Shown: positions 54,740 to 63,953, counted from the first letter of the stretch. The stretch is DNA of 64,000 bases from Luteolibacter flavescens (GCF_025950085.1 NZ_JAPDDS010000016.1:59763-123762), one strand, 5' to 3'. Program-made: numbers and translations. The notes: a model not told the origin generated them from the letters alone.

Positions 54740-56026
54740 GTGCATTTTGTCCTCCTGAATCAATACTATCCTGCCGACGAGGCCCCCACCGGGCTGATGC
54801 TGGAGGCGGTGGCGGAATCCCTGCTGGCGGAGGGGCATCGGGTTACGGTGCTGTGCGCGGCCGGGGGCTACGCGGGAGATGCAGGCGCGCCAGAGAGTGC
54901 GCCCGAAAATGGGACGGCGCGCTCTGACGCGAGGCAGGTGCAGGTGGTGCGGATCGGTGCCACGAAGTTCGGTCGCGGGACCTTCGTTGGAAAACTCGCG
55001 GACTACGCTTCCTACTATTTGGGAGTGGCGTGGAAGCTCCTGACGCTCGATCCCAAGCCGGACCGGGTCGTGGCCTTGACCACGCCGCCCTATCTTTCGG
55101 TGCTGGCGCGCCTTGTGACCAAGTTCCGCGGTGCGGACCACGCGCACTGGGTGATGGACTTGTACCCCGATGTCATGGTCGCCCACGGCATGCTGCGAGA
55201 AGGAAGTCTCCAACACCGGATTCTGTCCGCGTTTGCCCGCTTCGGCTTTGGCGGGAAGCGTTGCGCGACAGTGATCACCCTGGGGCCTGACATGGCAGAG
55301 CGGGTGGGGCGTCACATGGATGCGGGCAAAACCGTCGAGTGGGTGCCGCTGTGGGGCACCGGGGAAAGCAGCAATGAAGAAGCAGGGGAAGTGCCGAAGT
55401 CGATCGGCGAGCTTGAGGCTGAAGGACGTGCGCTCCGGCGCGAACGTGGCTGGGCGGACGATGAGGTCGTCCTGATGTACTCCGGAAACATGGGCCTCGG
55501 CCATCGCTTCGGAGAGTTCCTGGCTGCGGTCCGGACGCAGGTGGCGAAGGGAACCGCGGGAAAACCGGGATTCCGGTTCGTATTCTTCGGAGGCGGCAAG
55601 CGGCGCGTCGAAATCGAGCGTTTCATCGCGGAGCATCCCGATATGCCGGTGGAGCTCCACGACTACGTGCCCCGACGCCTGCTGGAGGCTCATCTGCGCA
55701 GCGCCGATATCCATCTGGCATCGCTGGAGTCTTCCTGGTCGGGGACCATGCTGCCCAGCAAGCTGCAGGGGATCTTCGCCGTTGGGCGTCCGGTCCTGTT
55801 CGTCGGCGATGTGAAATCCAGCACCGGGCGCTGGAGCGAGGAGAGCGGCGGCGGCTGGACCGTGGCCCCGGGAGACGTCGAGGGGCTGTGCCGCGTCATC
55901 GACGAAGCGGCCGCTCCGGCGGTCCGTCTTCAGAAAGGAAATGCGGCACGGGATTACCACGAGCGTCATTTCGACCGGCGCGTGAATTCCGCGCGGCTCG
56001 CGACGCTCTTCAGCCGTCCGGGATAG
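54740..56026 (+). CDS. GT4 glycosyltransferase (WcaI-like)
   Basis: 428 residues from GTG 54740, which gives the standard start HFVLLNQYYPADEAPTGLML. This N-terminus and HWVMDLYPDVMVAHGMLREG resemble WcaI-type transferases. The donor domain has VVLMYSGNMGLGHRFGEFLA, and ESSWSGTMLPSKLQGIFAVG replaces the usual EX7E. It stands alone, about 3 kb from the polysaccharide block, flanked by an inverted repeat. It probably acts in the same or a related surface glycan pathway. Confidence 0.87.
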   Translation: MHFVLLNQYYPADEAPTGLMLEAVAESLLAEGHRVTVLCAAGGYAGDAGAPESAPENGTARSDARQVQVVRIGATKFGRGTFVGKLADYASYYLGVAWKLLTLDPKPDRVVALTTPPYLSVLARLVTKFRGADHAHWVMDLYPDVMVAHGMLREGSLQHRILSAFARFGFGGKRCATVITLGPDMAERVGRHMDAGKTVEWVPLWGTGESSNEEAGEVPKSIGELEAEGRALRRERGWADDEVVLMYSGNMGLGHRFGEFLAAVRTQVAKGTAGKPGFRFVFFGGGKRRVEIERFIAEHPDMPVELHDYVPRRLLEAHLRSADIHLASLESSWSGTMLPSKLQGIFAVGRPVLFVGDVKSSTGRWSEESGGGWTVAPGDVEGLCRVIDEAAAPAVRLQKGNAARDYHERHFDRRVNSARLATLFSRPG

Positions 56027-56113
56027 CCCGCCGACAATGCCCCATGTGGTCGGTGCTTCAGCGAGGAGCGTGGGGGCGCTCACCGCAGACACCGAATGAA
56101 ATCTCATGAAGTC

Positions 56114-56131
56114 CTAAGATAGCGGGATTTT
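56114..56131 (-). repeat. Right arm of the inverted repeat around the glycosyltransferase gene
   Basis: CTAAGATAGC at 56114-56123 followed by GGGATTTT, the counterpart of 54598-54617. A partial third copy (GCTATCTTGA) occurs near 56181. The gap 56027-56268 holds no gene. Confidence 0.45.
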
Positions 56132-56268
56132 CGTAATCCTACTAGTTACGCATTCGCGTATGGAGCTATAGATGGGATTGCTATCTTGAGCTGTCTGAAA
56201 ACGGGTGCCGTATTCCCGATGATACCGGCGATTATCGAGCGACCGGGCGACGGGATGCGGCGAGGTCG

Positions 56269-56847
56269 TCAATTTCCCCGCGGGCCTTCGCAGACGTGGA
56301 CGAAGGCGGGGGGGACGTTGAGGGGGACGAGGGAGGTGGTGACGCGTTCGAAGCGTTGCTCGAGCCGGGACTTCAGCCGGAGTGAATACTGGAAGGCGAC
56401 GAATTTGCCGCTCGGCTTCAGGGCGGAGCGGACGTTGTCCAGGATCAGGTCGCGGAGGAAGGGCGGGAAGTTGGCAAAGGGGAGGCCGGAGATGACGCCG
56501 TCGAGGAGCGGCGCGGTGTCCTCCCGCGGCAGCAGGTGGATGTCGCAGGCGTCCGGGTGGAAGGAGAAGTCCGGCAGCTCGAGCTGCAGGCGCTGGCGGA
56601 GCATCTCGTCCCGCTCGAAGATGTAGACGCGGCAGCCGGGATCGCGGCGGCGGTGGATCTCACGGGTGAAGACGCCGGTGCCCGCGCCGAGCTCGGCGAT
56701 GTGGCGGGAGCTCTGCCAGTCGATCGGCTTGAGCATCTCCCGGGTGAGGTGGCGGGAGCTCGGCACGATGCTGCCGGTGCTCAGCGGTGCCGAGAGGAAT
56801 TTCTGGAGGAATAGCAGGCGCTCTTGGAGTGGCGTGCAGGGGTTCAC
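56269..56847 (-). CDS. PmtA-like class I SAM methyltransferase
   Basis: 192 residues. FLQKFLSAPLSTGSIVPSSR is the N-terminal signature of bacterial phospholipid N-methyltransferase-like proteins. IAELGAGTGVFTREI binds S-adenosylmethionine, and GVISGLPFANFP corresponds to the SGLP active-site region. In that family the substrate is phosphatidylethanolamine, giving methylated forms and phosphatidylcholine at the inner membrane. Related rRNA adenine methylases are an alternative. The gene lies 12 bases downstream of the lumazine synthase gene and is probably co-transcribed with it. Confidence 0.78.
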   Translation of the reverse strand: MNPCTPLQERLLFLQKFLSAPLSTGSIVPSSRHLTREMLKPIDWQSSRHIAELGAGTGVFTREIHRRRDPGCRVYIFERDEMLRQRLQLELPDFSFHPDACDIHLLPREDTAPLLDGVISGLPFANFPPFLRDLILDNVRSALKPSGKFVAFQYSLRLKSRLEQRFERVTTSLVPLNVPPAFVHVCEGPRGN

Positions 56848-56859
56848 CGGTGGTGGTTT

Positions 56860-57291
56860 CTAGCGGTTCACAGCGGTCCCGAGATTCACGATGGCGAGTG
56901 CGGCGCGGCCGACTTCCTTGCCCTTCACGACGAGATGCTCGCGGAAGAAAGCGATGCGCTCCTCACTTTCGTCGAAATGATGCGGGGTGAGCACGCAGGA
57001 AAGGATGGGCACCCCTGTATCCAACTGTATCCGCATCATCCCGGACAGCACCGCATCGGCGACAAATTCGTGACGGTAGATGCCGGCGTCGACGATGAGG
57101 CCGAATGCGATGATGGCGTCGTATTTCCCGGTGCGGGCGAGCTTCTGGGCGAAGAGGGGGATCTCCAGGCAGCCGGGCACGGTAAAGCTCTCCGTGGTGG
57201 CCGCCTCCACGGCCAGCGCCTCCTGACAGGCCGTGCTGGCGCCGAGCAGGAGGTCGGCATGCCAGGTGGCGGAAATCAGGGCGACGTGCAT
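56860..57291 (-). CDS. ribH: 6,7-dimethyl-8-ribityllumazine synthase, type II-like
   Basis: 143 residues from ATG 57291, where similarity begins; the frame is open further upstream. FTVPGCLEIPLFAQKLARTG and KYDAIIAFGLIVDAGIYRHE, followed by FVADAVLSGMMRIQL and VLTPHHF, match lumazine synthase. GxxYRHEF and LTPHHF are the variants typical of RibH2-type (decameric) enzymes, in contrast with the usual GxTxHFEY. The reaction joins a ribityl-amino-uracil with dihydroxybutanone phosphate in the penultimate step of riboflavin synthesis. No other rib gene is nearby. Confidence 0.85.
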   Translation of the reverse strand: MHVALISATWHADLLLGASTACQEALAVEAATTESFTVPGCLEIPLFAQKLARTGKYDAIIAFGLIVDAGIYRHEFVADAVLSGMMRIQLDTGVPILSCVLTPHHFDESEERIAFFREHLVVKGKEVGRAALAIVNLGTAVNR

Positions 57292-57392
57292 GAGGATAAT
57301 CTCGTGGGGCCGGGCGGACTTGGCGAGTCTGGAAATCAGGCTTGAAGGAAGCGGGGGACTTTCGTCGTTTCTTGGCACCTCCCTTTCGCCCG

Positions 57393-58130
57393 ATGAGCAC
57401 CGGCATGGCCTCGCCCTTCCCCGTCACCCAGTGGACGGCGGTGGTGGATGTCTGCCGCGGCGGCAGCCCGGCGGACCGCCAGGTGGCGCTGGAGCGGCTG
57501 TGCGCGGACTACTGGTATCCGCTCTACGTCTTCGCCCGGCGGCAGGGTCACCCGCGCCAGGATGCGGAGGATCTGACGCAGGGATTCTTCCACTACCTGC
57601 TGGAGCGGGATCTTTTCTCCGCCGCGAGCCAGGAGCTGGGGAAGCTGCGGACCTTCCTGCTGACCATCTTCCAGCGCTACATCGGCGACGTGCGCGGGCG
57701 AGAGCTGGCGCAAAAGCGGGGCGGGGGGCGGGAGCTGATCTCGCTGGACGTGGGCCACGCCGAGAGCCGCTACGAGGCGGAGCCGCAGGACGTGGCGACG
57801 CCGGAGGCACACTTCGACCGGAGCTGGGCGATGTCCGTGCTGCACGCGGCCCTCCACGACCTGGGGGAGAGCGAGCGCGCCGCCGGCCGCGGTGTGCAAT
57901 TCTCGGCGGTGGAGGCTTTCCTGAATCCGGCGGCCGTGGCGGATGGCAGCTACGAGGCGGCCGCGGCGGAGCTGGGCATGAATGGCGAGGCGGTGCGGAA
58001 GGTGGTGAGCCGCCTGCGTGGGAAATTCCGCGACTGCCTGCGCCAGCAGATCGCCGCGACGCTGCACGAGGCGACCGCGGAAAAAGTGGACGAGGAGCTG
58101 GTGGCGCTGAAGGCGGCGCTGCGTGGCTGA
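57393..58130 (+). CDS. ECF-type RNA polymerase sigma factor
   Basis: 245 residues from ATG 57393; an upstream in-frame ATG at 57342 is less likely. FPVTQWTAVVDVCRGGSPAD is the start typical of the planctomycete/verrucomicrobial ECF branch. Then come region 2 (ALERLCADYWYPLYVFARRQ, HPRQDAEDLTQGFFHYLL) and region 4 near the C-terminus (YEAAAAELGMNGEAVRKVVS). It lacks an anti-sigma gene. The Ser/Thr kinase gene follows after 51 bases, an arrangement in which the kinase may control the sigma factor by phosphorylation. Confidence 0.9.
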   Translation: MSTGMASPFPVTQWTAVVDVCRGGSPADRQVALERLCADYWYPLYVFARRQGHPRQDAEDLTQGFFHYLLERDLFSAASQELGKLRTFLLTIFQRYIGDVRGRELAQKRGGGRELISLDVGHAESRYEAEPQDVATPEAHFDRSWAMSVLHAALHDLGESERAAGRGVQFSAVEAFLNPAAVADGSYEAAAAELGMNGEAVRKVVSRLRGKFRDCLRQQIAATLHEATAEKVDEELVALKAALRG

Positions 58131-58181
58131 GAAAGGAATCGCTTTCTCCCCCGGCGGGCTTTGTGCTTCAACCCTGCGAAA

Positions 58182-61100
58182 ATGGCCGAGGAACCCTCCA
58201 CTCCCCGTCAGCAGCCCCGCGCGCCGCTTTCCGGCGAATCCGCGGATGCGTTGCTGGACCTCGGCTTTCATGCCGATGGCCCGCGCCGGCTGCGGGACGA
58301 GAAGCCGGGGGACATGGTGGGGCGCTACCGGCTGATCGCGCTGCTGGGCGAGGGCGGCTTCGGTGAAGTGTGGAGCGCGGAGCAGACGGAGCCGATCCGC
58401 CGGGAGATCGCGCTGAAGCTGATCAAGCGCGGCATGGACAGCCGCGAGATCATCGCGCGCTTCGGGGCGGAGAGCCAGGCGCTGGCGATGATGGATCACC
58501 CGAATATCGCCGCGGTGCTGGATGCCGCGGCTTGCCCGGATGGCCTGCCGTATTTCGCCATGGAGCTGGTGAGGGGCGAGCCGCTGACCGCCTACTGCGA
58601 TGCGCGGAGCCTGACGGTGCGGGAGCGGCTGGAGCTTTTCATCCCCGTCTGCCAAGCGGTGCAGCACGCGCACCAGAAGGCGATCCTGCACCGGGACCTG
58701 AAGCCGTCGAATATCCTCGTGGCCGAGGTGGACGGCAGGCCGGTGCCAAAGGTGATCGACTTCGGCATCGCAAAGGCACTCGGCGCGCCGAATGAGGCGG
58801 CCCCCGAGGGGAGCCTGCTGCGCACGCGCGTGGGCGCGGTGATCGGCACGCTGCAGTACATGAGCCCGGAGCAGGCGGGCAGCGTGCCGGACGTGGATAC
58901 CCGCAGCGATATCTACTCGCTGGGTGCCATCCTCTACGAGCTGCTGTGCGGGCGGACGCCGGACGAGATCGACGACGCCACCGCGTATGACGAGGTGCTG
59001 CGGCGCATCCGCACCAGCGAGGTCGTCCGCCCCAGCCACCGCATGCTGGACGAGACCGTGGCGGCCAGCCGTGGTGGCGATCTGGTGCGCGTGCGGAAGT
59101 CCATCCGCGGTGATCTCGACTGGATAGTCCTGAAGGCGCTGGAGAAGGACCGCCGTCGCCGCTACGAGACAGCGAATGCCCTGGCGCTCGACCTTCGCCG
59201 CTACCTCGACCAGCAGCCGGTAACGGCGGTGGCTCCCACGTGGACCTACCAGTTCTCGAAATTCGCGCGGCGGAATCGCGGTGTGCTCGCCGCGGCCAGT
59301 GTGGTGGTCCTTACCCTCATCGCGGCCACGGCGCTGAGCCTGTGGCAGGCGGCAGAGGCGAGGAAATCGCGCCAGCAGGCAGAGGCGAGCCGGGTGGAGG
59401 CGGAGGTGAGCCGGACGCTGGCGGAGGAGAATTTCACCCGCGCCCGCGAGGCGGTGGAGCAGTACCTCAATAGCGTGACCAGCCATCCGCTCCTGAAGGG
59501 CGAGGAATTCCGTACCCTGCGCCGGGAGCTGCTCGAGACGGCGGTGCCGTATTACGACGAGATGACGCGGATCACCACGCGCGATCCCGTGCTGCGCAAT
59601 GACCGGAGCTGGGCGCTCGCCCGCATCGGCAGCCTCTACCGCGACGTCGGCGAGCGGGAAAAGGCGCACGACGCGATGCGGCAGGCCGCAGAAATCACCG
59701 CCGAATTGGCCGAGGACTTTCCGGAGAACAGCGAGTATCGCAACAATCTCGTGCTCCGCTACAACAACCTCTCGGTGATCCTCCGCGAGATGGACCGGCG
59801 GGCCGAGGCGGTGGACCTGCAGCGCCAGTCCATGGAAGTCGCCGAGGCGCTTGCGAGGGATTTCCCGGAGAGCGAGGCCTTCCGGGACTCGGCGATCTCC
59901 GTGACGCTCGGTTACGGCGAGGCGCTTTCCAGGGCGGAGAGGATCGACGAGGCAGAGGCGGTGATGCTGCGTGCGATCGCCATCCGCGAGGCTAAGGTGG
60001 CGAAGTCTCCCGGCTCGGACCAGTATCGCATCGAGCTCGCGCAGGCCCGCACCAGCCTCGGCTACCACCTCGGGAATGCCGAGCGGCATGCTGCATCCGA
60101 GCACCAGTTCCGCGAGGCGCTGGTCATCCAGGAGGCGCTGGCGAATGCCAATGGCCGCCCCTTCGAACGCCGCAACGAACTTGCCGCGACGTATCACAAC
60201 TTCGGCTTCCTCCTCGTCTTGGGAGGAAAGAAGGAGGAGGGTCTCGAATACACGAAGCGCTCGGTGGAACTCTACCGCCAGCTTTCGAACGAAGCGCGGC
60301 CGAATGCCGACTCGCGGCATTGGCTGGGTCTCGCGCTGCACACGCTGGGCGATATCTATGACCGGCTCGACCGGGAGCAGGAGGCGGACGAAGCCTACCA
60401 GCAGGCAGTCTCGGTGCGGCGTTCGCTGGGCCGGGAGTTTCCCGAGAATGCAGGCCACCACCATCTGGAGGCGCGGACATTGGAGATCCAGGGCGACCGG
60501 CGGCACGGGCAGCAGGACATCGCGGGAGCGCGGGACCTCTATCAGCAGGCCGTGACATGCCTGGAGCGTGCCTATGGTGCGATGCCCTCGCGCCCGGACT
60601 ATCGCGCGTCGCTGGTGGCCGCGGAGGACAAGCTTTGCCAAGCCTGCATCGAGCTCGGAGATCCGGATGCCACGCTGATGGCGGCGGCGAGCATCGCGGA
60701 CGTGTTTCCTTCCTCATGGGTGGATCTGGAACGCGCGGCCTCCTTCAGCGCGCAGGCAGGTTGCCTGATGGGAGCGGAGGGCAAGGAGCGCGCGACGGCT
60801 GACTTGCAGGCGCTCGGCTTCATCGAGCGATCCTTCGAATCGGGGCATCCGGAGATCGGTTCGCTGCTGCTGGATTCCGTCTTTGAAGATCTGCGGGATG
60901 AGCCGCGCTTCATCGAGCTGCAGGCCTCGGCAGCGGAGCCCGTGGACAACAGCCCTGCGAGCTTCACCTACAACTACACCTTCGATGATCCCGGCAAGCG
61001 CGTCTGGCAGCGCGAGGGGGAGCACTGGACCGAGACCCAGCCATCGGGGAAGACGAACCGCTTCCGGATCGTCCGCCGCCTGCGCGTGAACAACATCTCC

Positions 61101-61238
61101 GGCACGCAGATCGATGCCTTGAGCGGCGGGCTCTCCGTTTTCATCCCGGACAGGGGCACGCCGCTGCCGGGCGTGCTGATGATGCGGACGAAGCCGGGAC
61201 CCTGGGGTCGGCTCGGGGAGATCGGCGACATCCGGTGA
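58182..61238 (+). CDS. Transmembrane Ser/Thr protein kinase with TPR repeats
   Basis: 1018 residues from ATG 58182. The kinase domain spans about 48-340, with the glycine loop GEGGFG (56-61), K79, HRDLKPSN (170-177), DFG (193-195) and SPE (228-230) in place of APE. All catalytic residues are present. A membrane helix lies at about 367-385. About 600 residues follow, largely tetratricopeptide repeats (for example YRNNLVLRYNNLSVILREMD), probably periplasmic, with a beta-rich C-terminus. It likely senses an envelope signal and acts on the neighbouring sigma factor or other targets. Confidence 0.93.
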   Translation: MAEEPSTPRQQPRAPLSGESADALLDLGFHADGPRRLRDEKPGDMVGRYRLIALLGEGGFGEVWSAEQTEPIRREIALKLIKRGMDSREIIARFGAESQALAMMDHPNIAAVLDAAACPDGLPYFAMELVRGEPLTAYCDARSLTVRERLELFIPVCQAVQHAHQKAILHRDLKPSNILVAEVDGRPVPKVIDFGIAKALGAPNEAAPEGSLLRTRVGAVIGTLQYMSPEQAGSVPDVDTRSDIYSLGAILYELLCGRTPDEIDDATAYDEVLRRIRTSEVVRPSHRMLDETVAASRGGDLVRVRKSIRGDLDWIVLKALEKDRRRRYETANALALDLRRYLDQQPVTAVAPTWTYQFSKFARRNRGVLAAASVVVLTLIAATALSLWQAAEARKSRQQAEASRVEAEVSRTLAEENFTRAREAVEQYLNSVTSHPLLKGEEFRTLRRELLETAVPYYDEMTRITTRDPVLRNDRSWALARIGSLYRDVGEREKAHDAMRQAAEITAELAEDFPENSEYRNNLVLRYNNLSVILREMDRRAEAVDLQRQSMEVAEALARDFPESEAFRDSAISVTLGYGEALSRAERIDEAEAVMLRAIAIREAKVAKSPGSDQYRIELAQARTSLGYHLGNAERHAASEHQFREALVIQEALANANGRPFERRNELAATYHNFGFLLVLGGKKEEGLEYTKRSVELYRQLSNEARPNADSRHWLGLALHTLGDIYDRLDREQEADEAYQQAVSVRRSLGREFPENAGHHHLEARTLEIQGDRRHGQQDIAGARDLYQQAVTCLERAYGAMPSRPDYRASLVAAEDKLCQACIELGDPDATLMAAASIADVFPSSWVDLERAASFSAQAGCLMGAEGKERATADLQALGFIERSFESGHPEIGSLLLDSVFEDLRDEPRFIELQASAAEPVDNSPASFTYNYTFDDPGKRVWQREGEHWTETQPSGKTNRFRIVRRLRVNNISGTQIDALSGGLSVFIPDRGTPLPGVLMMRTKPGPWGRLGEIGDIR

Positions 61239-61290
61239 GAATTTCCGGTCACGGGGTTTCGCCGCTTCCCAAGAAGAGCGGCGAAACACC

Positions 61291-61968
61291 ATGAATCCCT
61301 ACCACCAGCTCTACACGGCGGAAGACAGCGTCGTCGTCTTCATCGACCACCAGCCGCAGATGACCTTCGGCGTCGCGAACATCGACCGCGCCACGCTCAT
61401 CAACAACGTCACGCTGCTCGCGAAGGCGGCGAAGGAATTCAACGTTCCGGCCGTGATCACCGCGGTGGAGACCGAGTCCTTCAGCGGTTATGTCTGGCCG
61501 CAATTGCTCGATGTTTTCCCGGGTCAGGAAGTCATCGAGCGCACCTCGATGAACTCGTGGGACGACGCCGCCTTCCGCAAGGCGATCGAGGCCACCGGGA
61601 AAAAGAACATCCTGCTCACCGGCCTGTGGACGGAGGTCTGCGTGACCTGGCCGACCATCGAGATGCTCGGCGCGGGCTACAATATCTACGTCGTGGAAGA
61701 CTGCTGCGGTGCCACCTCGCAGGCCGCGCATGAGGCGGCGCTCTCCCGCATGGTGCAGGCCGGTGCCGTCCGCGTCACCACCATCCCAGCACTGCTGGAG
61801 TGGCAGCGCGACTGGGCGCGCCGCGAGCACTACGACAAGCTCATGGGCATCATCAAGGAGCAGGGCGGTGCCTACGGCATCGGCGTGGAGTATGCCTACA
61901 CCATGGTCCACAAGGCCCCGCAATCCGCGATCAAGCCACAGGTGGTGCCCGCGAAGGCAGGCCACTGA
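61291..61968 (+). CDS. Isochorismatase-family cysteine hydrolase (YcaC-like)
   Basis: 225 residues. VVVFIDHQPQMTFGV gives the catalytic Asp, and ILLTGLWTEVCVTWPTIEML gives the nucleophilic Cys, with the Lys in the intervening segment. The layout matches YcaC-like hydrolases of unknown physiological substrate, amides being likely. It is cytoplasmic. It starts 52 bases after the kinase gene and may share its transcript. The C-terminal 35 residues are an extension. Confidence 0.87.
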   Translation: MNPYHQLYTAEDSVVVFIDHQPQMTFGVANIDRATLINNVTLLAKAAKEFNVPAVITAVETESFSGYVWPQLLDVFPGQEVIERTSMNSWDDAAFRKAIEATGKKNILLTGLWTEVCVTWPTIEMLGAGYNIYVVEDCCGATSQAAHEAALSRMVQAGAVRVTTIPALLEWQRDWARREHYDKLMGIIKEQGGAYGIGVEYAYTMVHKAPQSAIKPQVVPAKAGH

Positions 61969-62046
61969 TCGGATCTTCCGGCGATCCTCCCGTGGCGTTG
62001 ATGGCACCGCTGCGGGAGGCTTTTCCCCAACGAAACCTCCGCGGGA

Positions 62047-63309
62047 ATGATCGCGCTGAGAATCTCCGCAATCATCCCCGTGTTGGCTTCGCTCTGCCAT
62101 GGCGGGACGAAGGAGGAGCCGCGCTGGTCCATCGATGGCCATGCGCGCACGATGTACGAGAGTTATCGTGGATTGGATCTCGGGCTCGGCCCGGTCGAGG
62201 ATGACGACTGGGTCCATCAGCGGGTGCAGGCGATGTTTTCATGGCGGCCTGCCGACTCCTTCCAGCTCGGAGCGGAGCTGACGTGGGGCCACATGTGGGG
62301 AAGGGAATCGCCGCTCGGGCCGCCCGATGAAGACGATCTGGATCTCCTCCAACTCTTTGCGACGGGCCGGATTCCGCTCGGGGATGATCTCCTCGAAATC
62401 CAGGCCGGCAGGCAAACGCTTTACTACGGCTCGGGCCGTCTTCTCGCCTCGCGCGAGGGGGCGAACCAAAGGTTGGCGCACGACGCCCTGCGCGTCTCCT
62501 GGCAGCGGGACGAGCACCATCGCGTGGACGCCTTCATCGCCTCGCCCGTGGCGGTGGAGCCGGGTGCCTTTGACAATGAATCGCGTCCCGGAGATATCCG
62601 CTTCTGGAGCATCTACTCGGTGATGCCGGTCGGGGGCGGGAACTTCCTCGATCTCTACTACATCGGCCTGCGTGACGAGGACTCCATCTTCGCGGAGAGT
62701 GGCGGGCACGAGACGCGTCACACCGTGGGCGCGCGTTGGTGGCGGGACAGCGAGCCGGTGCTTCTGAATACCGAGCTGATCTTCCAATTCGGCGAGGCTG
62801 CCGGGCGCGACATCATCGCGGGTGCCGCGAGCCTCGGGACTGGCTACGTCTTCGTCGGCGCGCCGTGGCGGCCCTCGCTGCAGCTCCGTGCCGATGCGAT
62901 CTCCGGCGGCGATGACACCGGGACGCTGCACACCTTCCACCCGCTCTTCCAGGCGAACAACTACTTCAATGAAGGAGGCTTCCTCTCGCCCTCGAACCTC
63001 TACAACCTGAACCCGCTGGTATCGCTGAAGCCGCGCGAAAACGTCGAGCTGACCCTCGGCGTGAATTTCCAATGGCGCTTCAGTCCGGACGATGCGGTCT
63101 ATGGGCCACCGCTGCAGCGGCTCGGTGGCCCCGCTCCGGATGGCGAGCGCTATCTCGGCACGGCTTTCAATGCGTCGGTCGCGTGGGAGGTCGTGCAGGG
63201 CACGTCCGTCTTCGTCGGCTACACGCATCACGATGCGGGGCCGTCGCTGAGGTCCGTCGGCGGGAGCAGCGTGGACTACTTCCAAGCGAGCTTCCGGCAG
63301 GAGTTCTGA
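62047..63309 (+). CDS. Alginate-export-family outer-membrane beta-barrel protein
   Basis: 420 residues with a signal peptide (MIALRISAIIPVLASLCHGG). A beta-barrel of the alginate export family follows: WSIDGHARTMYESYRGLDLG near the start, then LEIQAGRQTLYYGSGRLLAS, a strongly conserved strand pair, and a C-terminal aromatic residue (ASFRQEF). These porins carry anionic polymers or small solutes. The actual substrate is unknown, and alginate synthesis genes are not visible. It lies 78 bases after the hydrolase gene and just before the monooxygenase-fold gene. Confidence 0.88.
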   Translation: MIALRISAIIPVLASLCHGGTKEEPRWSIDGHARTMYESYRGLDLGLGPVEDDDWVHQRVQAMFSWRPADSFQLGAELTWGHMWGRESPLGPPDEDDLDLLQLFATGRIPLGDDLLEIQAGRQTLYYGSGRLLASREGANQRLAHDALRVSWQRDEHHRVDAFIASPVAVEPGAFDNESRPGDIRFWSIYSVMPVGGGNFLDLYYIGLRDEDSIFAESGGHETRHTVGARWWRDSEPVLLNTELIFQFGEAAGRDIIAGAASLGTGYVFVGAPWRPSLQLRADAISGGDDTGTLHTFHPLFQANNYFNEGGFLSPSNLYNLNPLVSLKPRENVELTLGVNFQWRFSPDDAVYGPPLQRLGGPAPDGERYLGTAFNASVAWEVVQGTSVFVGYTHHDAGPSLRSVGGSSVDYFQASFRQEF

Positions 63310-63357
63310 AGAATGCGCGTCACGCCGCGGTGTGGCTGCCCAAGATCCCGGGTGAGC

Positions 63358-63915
63358 ATGTCCCCGCCGCTGGAAGATCCCTCCGTGACCGTCGTGGTCC
63401 GTCGCCGCACCAAGCCCGGATGCGAGGCGGACTTCGAGGTCGCGATGCGTGAGTTCATCGTCTTCGCGCTTTCGTCCCCGGGGAATCGCGGCATCCACGT
63501 GCTGCGCTCGGATCAGGCGAATCCGCGCGAATACACGGTGGTCGATCGCTTCGCTGACAGCGATTCGCGGCGTGCCTTTACCACATCGGAGTGCTACAAG
63601 GAGTGGATGGTGCGCCTGCGTGCATTGACCGAGGAAGATCCTCATATTGAGGAGATGGGCGGCCTTTCCGGATGGTTCACCCTGCCCGGTGAGCCGGCGC
63701 ACAAGCCGCCGCCGAAGCCGAAGATGGCGCTGGTCACTTTCATGGGCGTGTATCCGCTCACCTCCCTGCTGCCGCCATTCTTCGGCAAGCTGCTACCCGC
63801 GTGGCCGCACCTGCTGCGGAACGTCCTCGTCACCGGCCTGGTCGTCGCACTGCTGACCTGGGTGGTGATGCCGAATCTCACGAAGCTCCTGAAGCGATGG
63901 CTATTCAAGGCATGA
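63358..63915 (+). CDS. Antibiotic-biosynthesis-monooxygenase-fold membrane protein
   Basis: 185 residues from ATG 63358; ATG 63313 in the same frame, with GAAG upstream, is an alternative. Residues about 10-100 are an ABM ferredoxin-like domain (VTVVVRRRTKPGCEADFEVA, then GIHVLRSD..NPREYTVVDRF). A Pro-rich linker is followed by two membrane helices (about 120-140 and 152-172) and a basic tail. Proteins with this domain and helices are widespread and of unknown function, often annotated as quinol or small-molecule oxygenases. It follows the porin gene by 48 bases. Confidence 0.82.
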   Translation: MSPPLEDPSVTVVVRRRTKPGCEADFEVAMREFIVFALSSPGNRGIHVLRSDQANPREYTVVDRFADSDSRRAFTTSECYKEWMVRLRALTEEDPHIEEMGGLSGWFTLPGEPAHKPPPKPKMALVTFMGVYPLTSLLPPFFGKLLPAWPHLLRNVLVTGLVVALLTWVVMPNLTKLLKRWLFKA

Positions 63916-63953
63916 ACTATTCCGCTGGGAGCGCGGAGCCTGTAAAGGCCGGA

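Noticed and set aside
57336..60641. A leftward frame of 1101 codons opposite the sigma factor and kinase genes
   Set aside because: It mirrors two genes with clear families. The length comes from high GC and strong third-position bias on the other strand, and its translation is Arg/His/Leu-rich without domains.
63301..63452. Alternative frame over the start of the monooxygenase-fold gene (HAAVWLPKIPGEHVPAAG)
   Set aside because: It looks protein-like locally but has no start or family, and the overlapping ABM domain is clear from about 63370.
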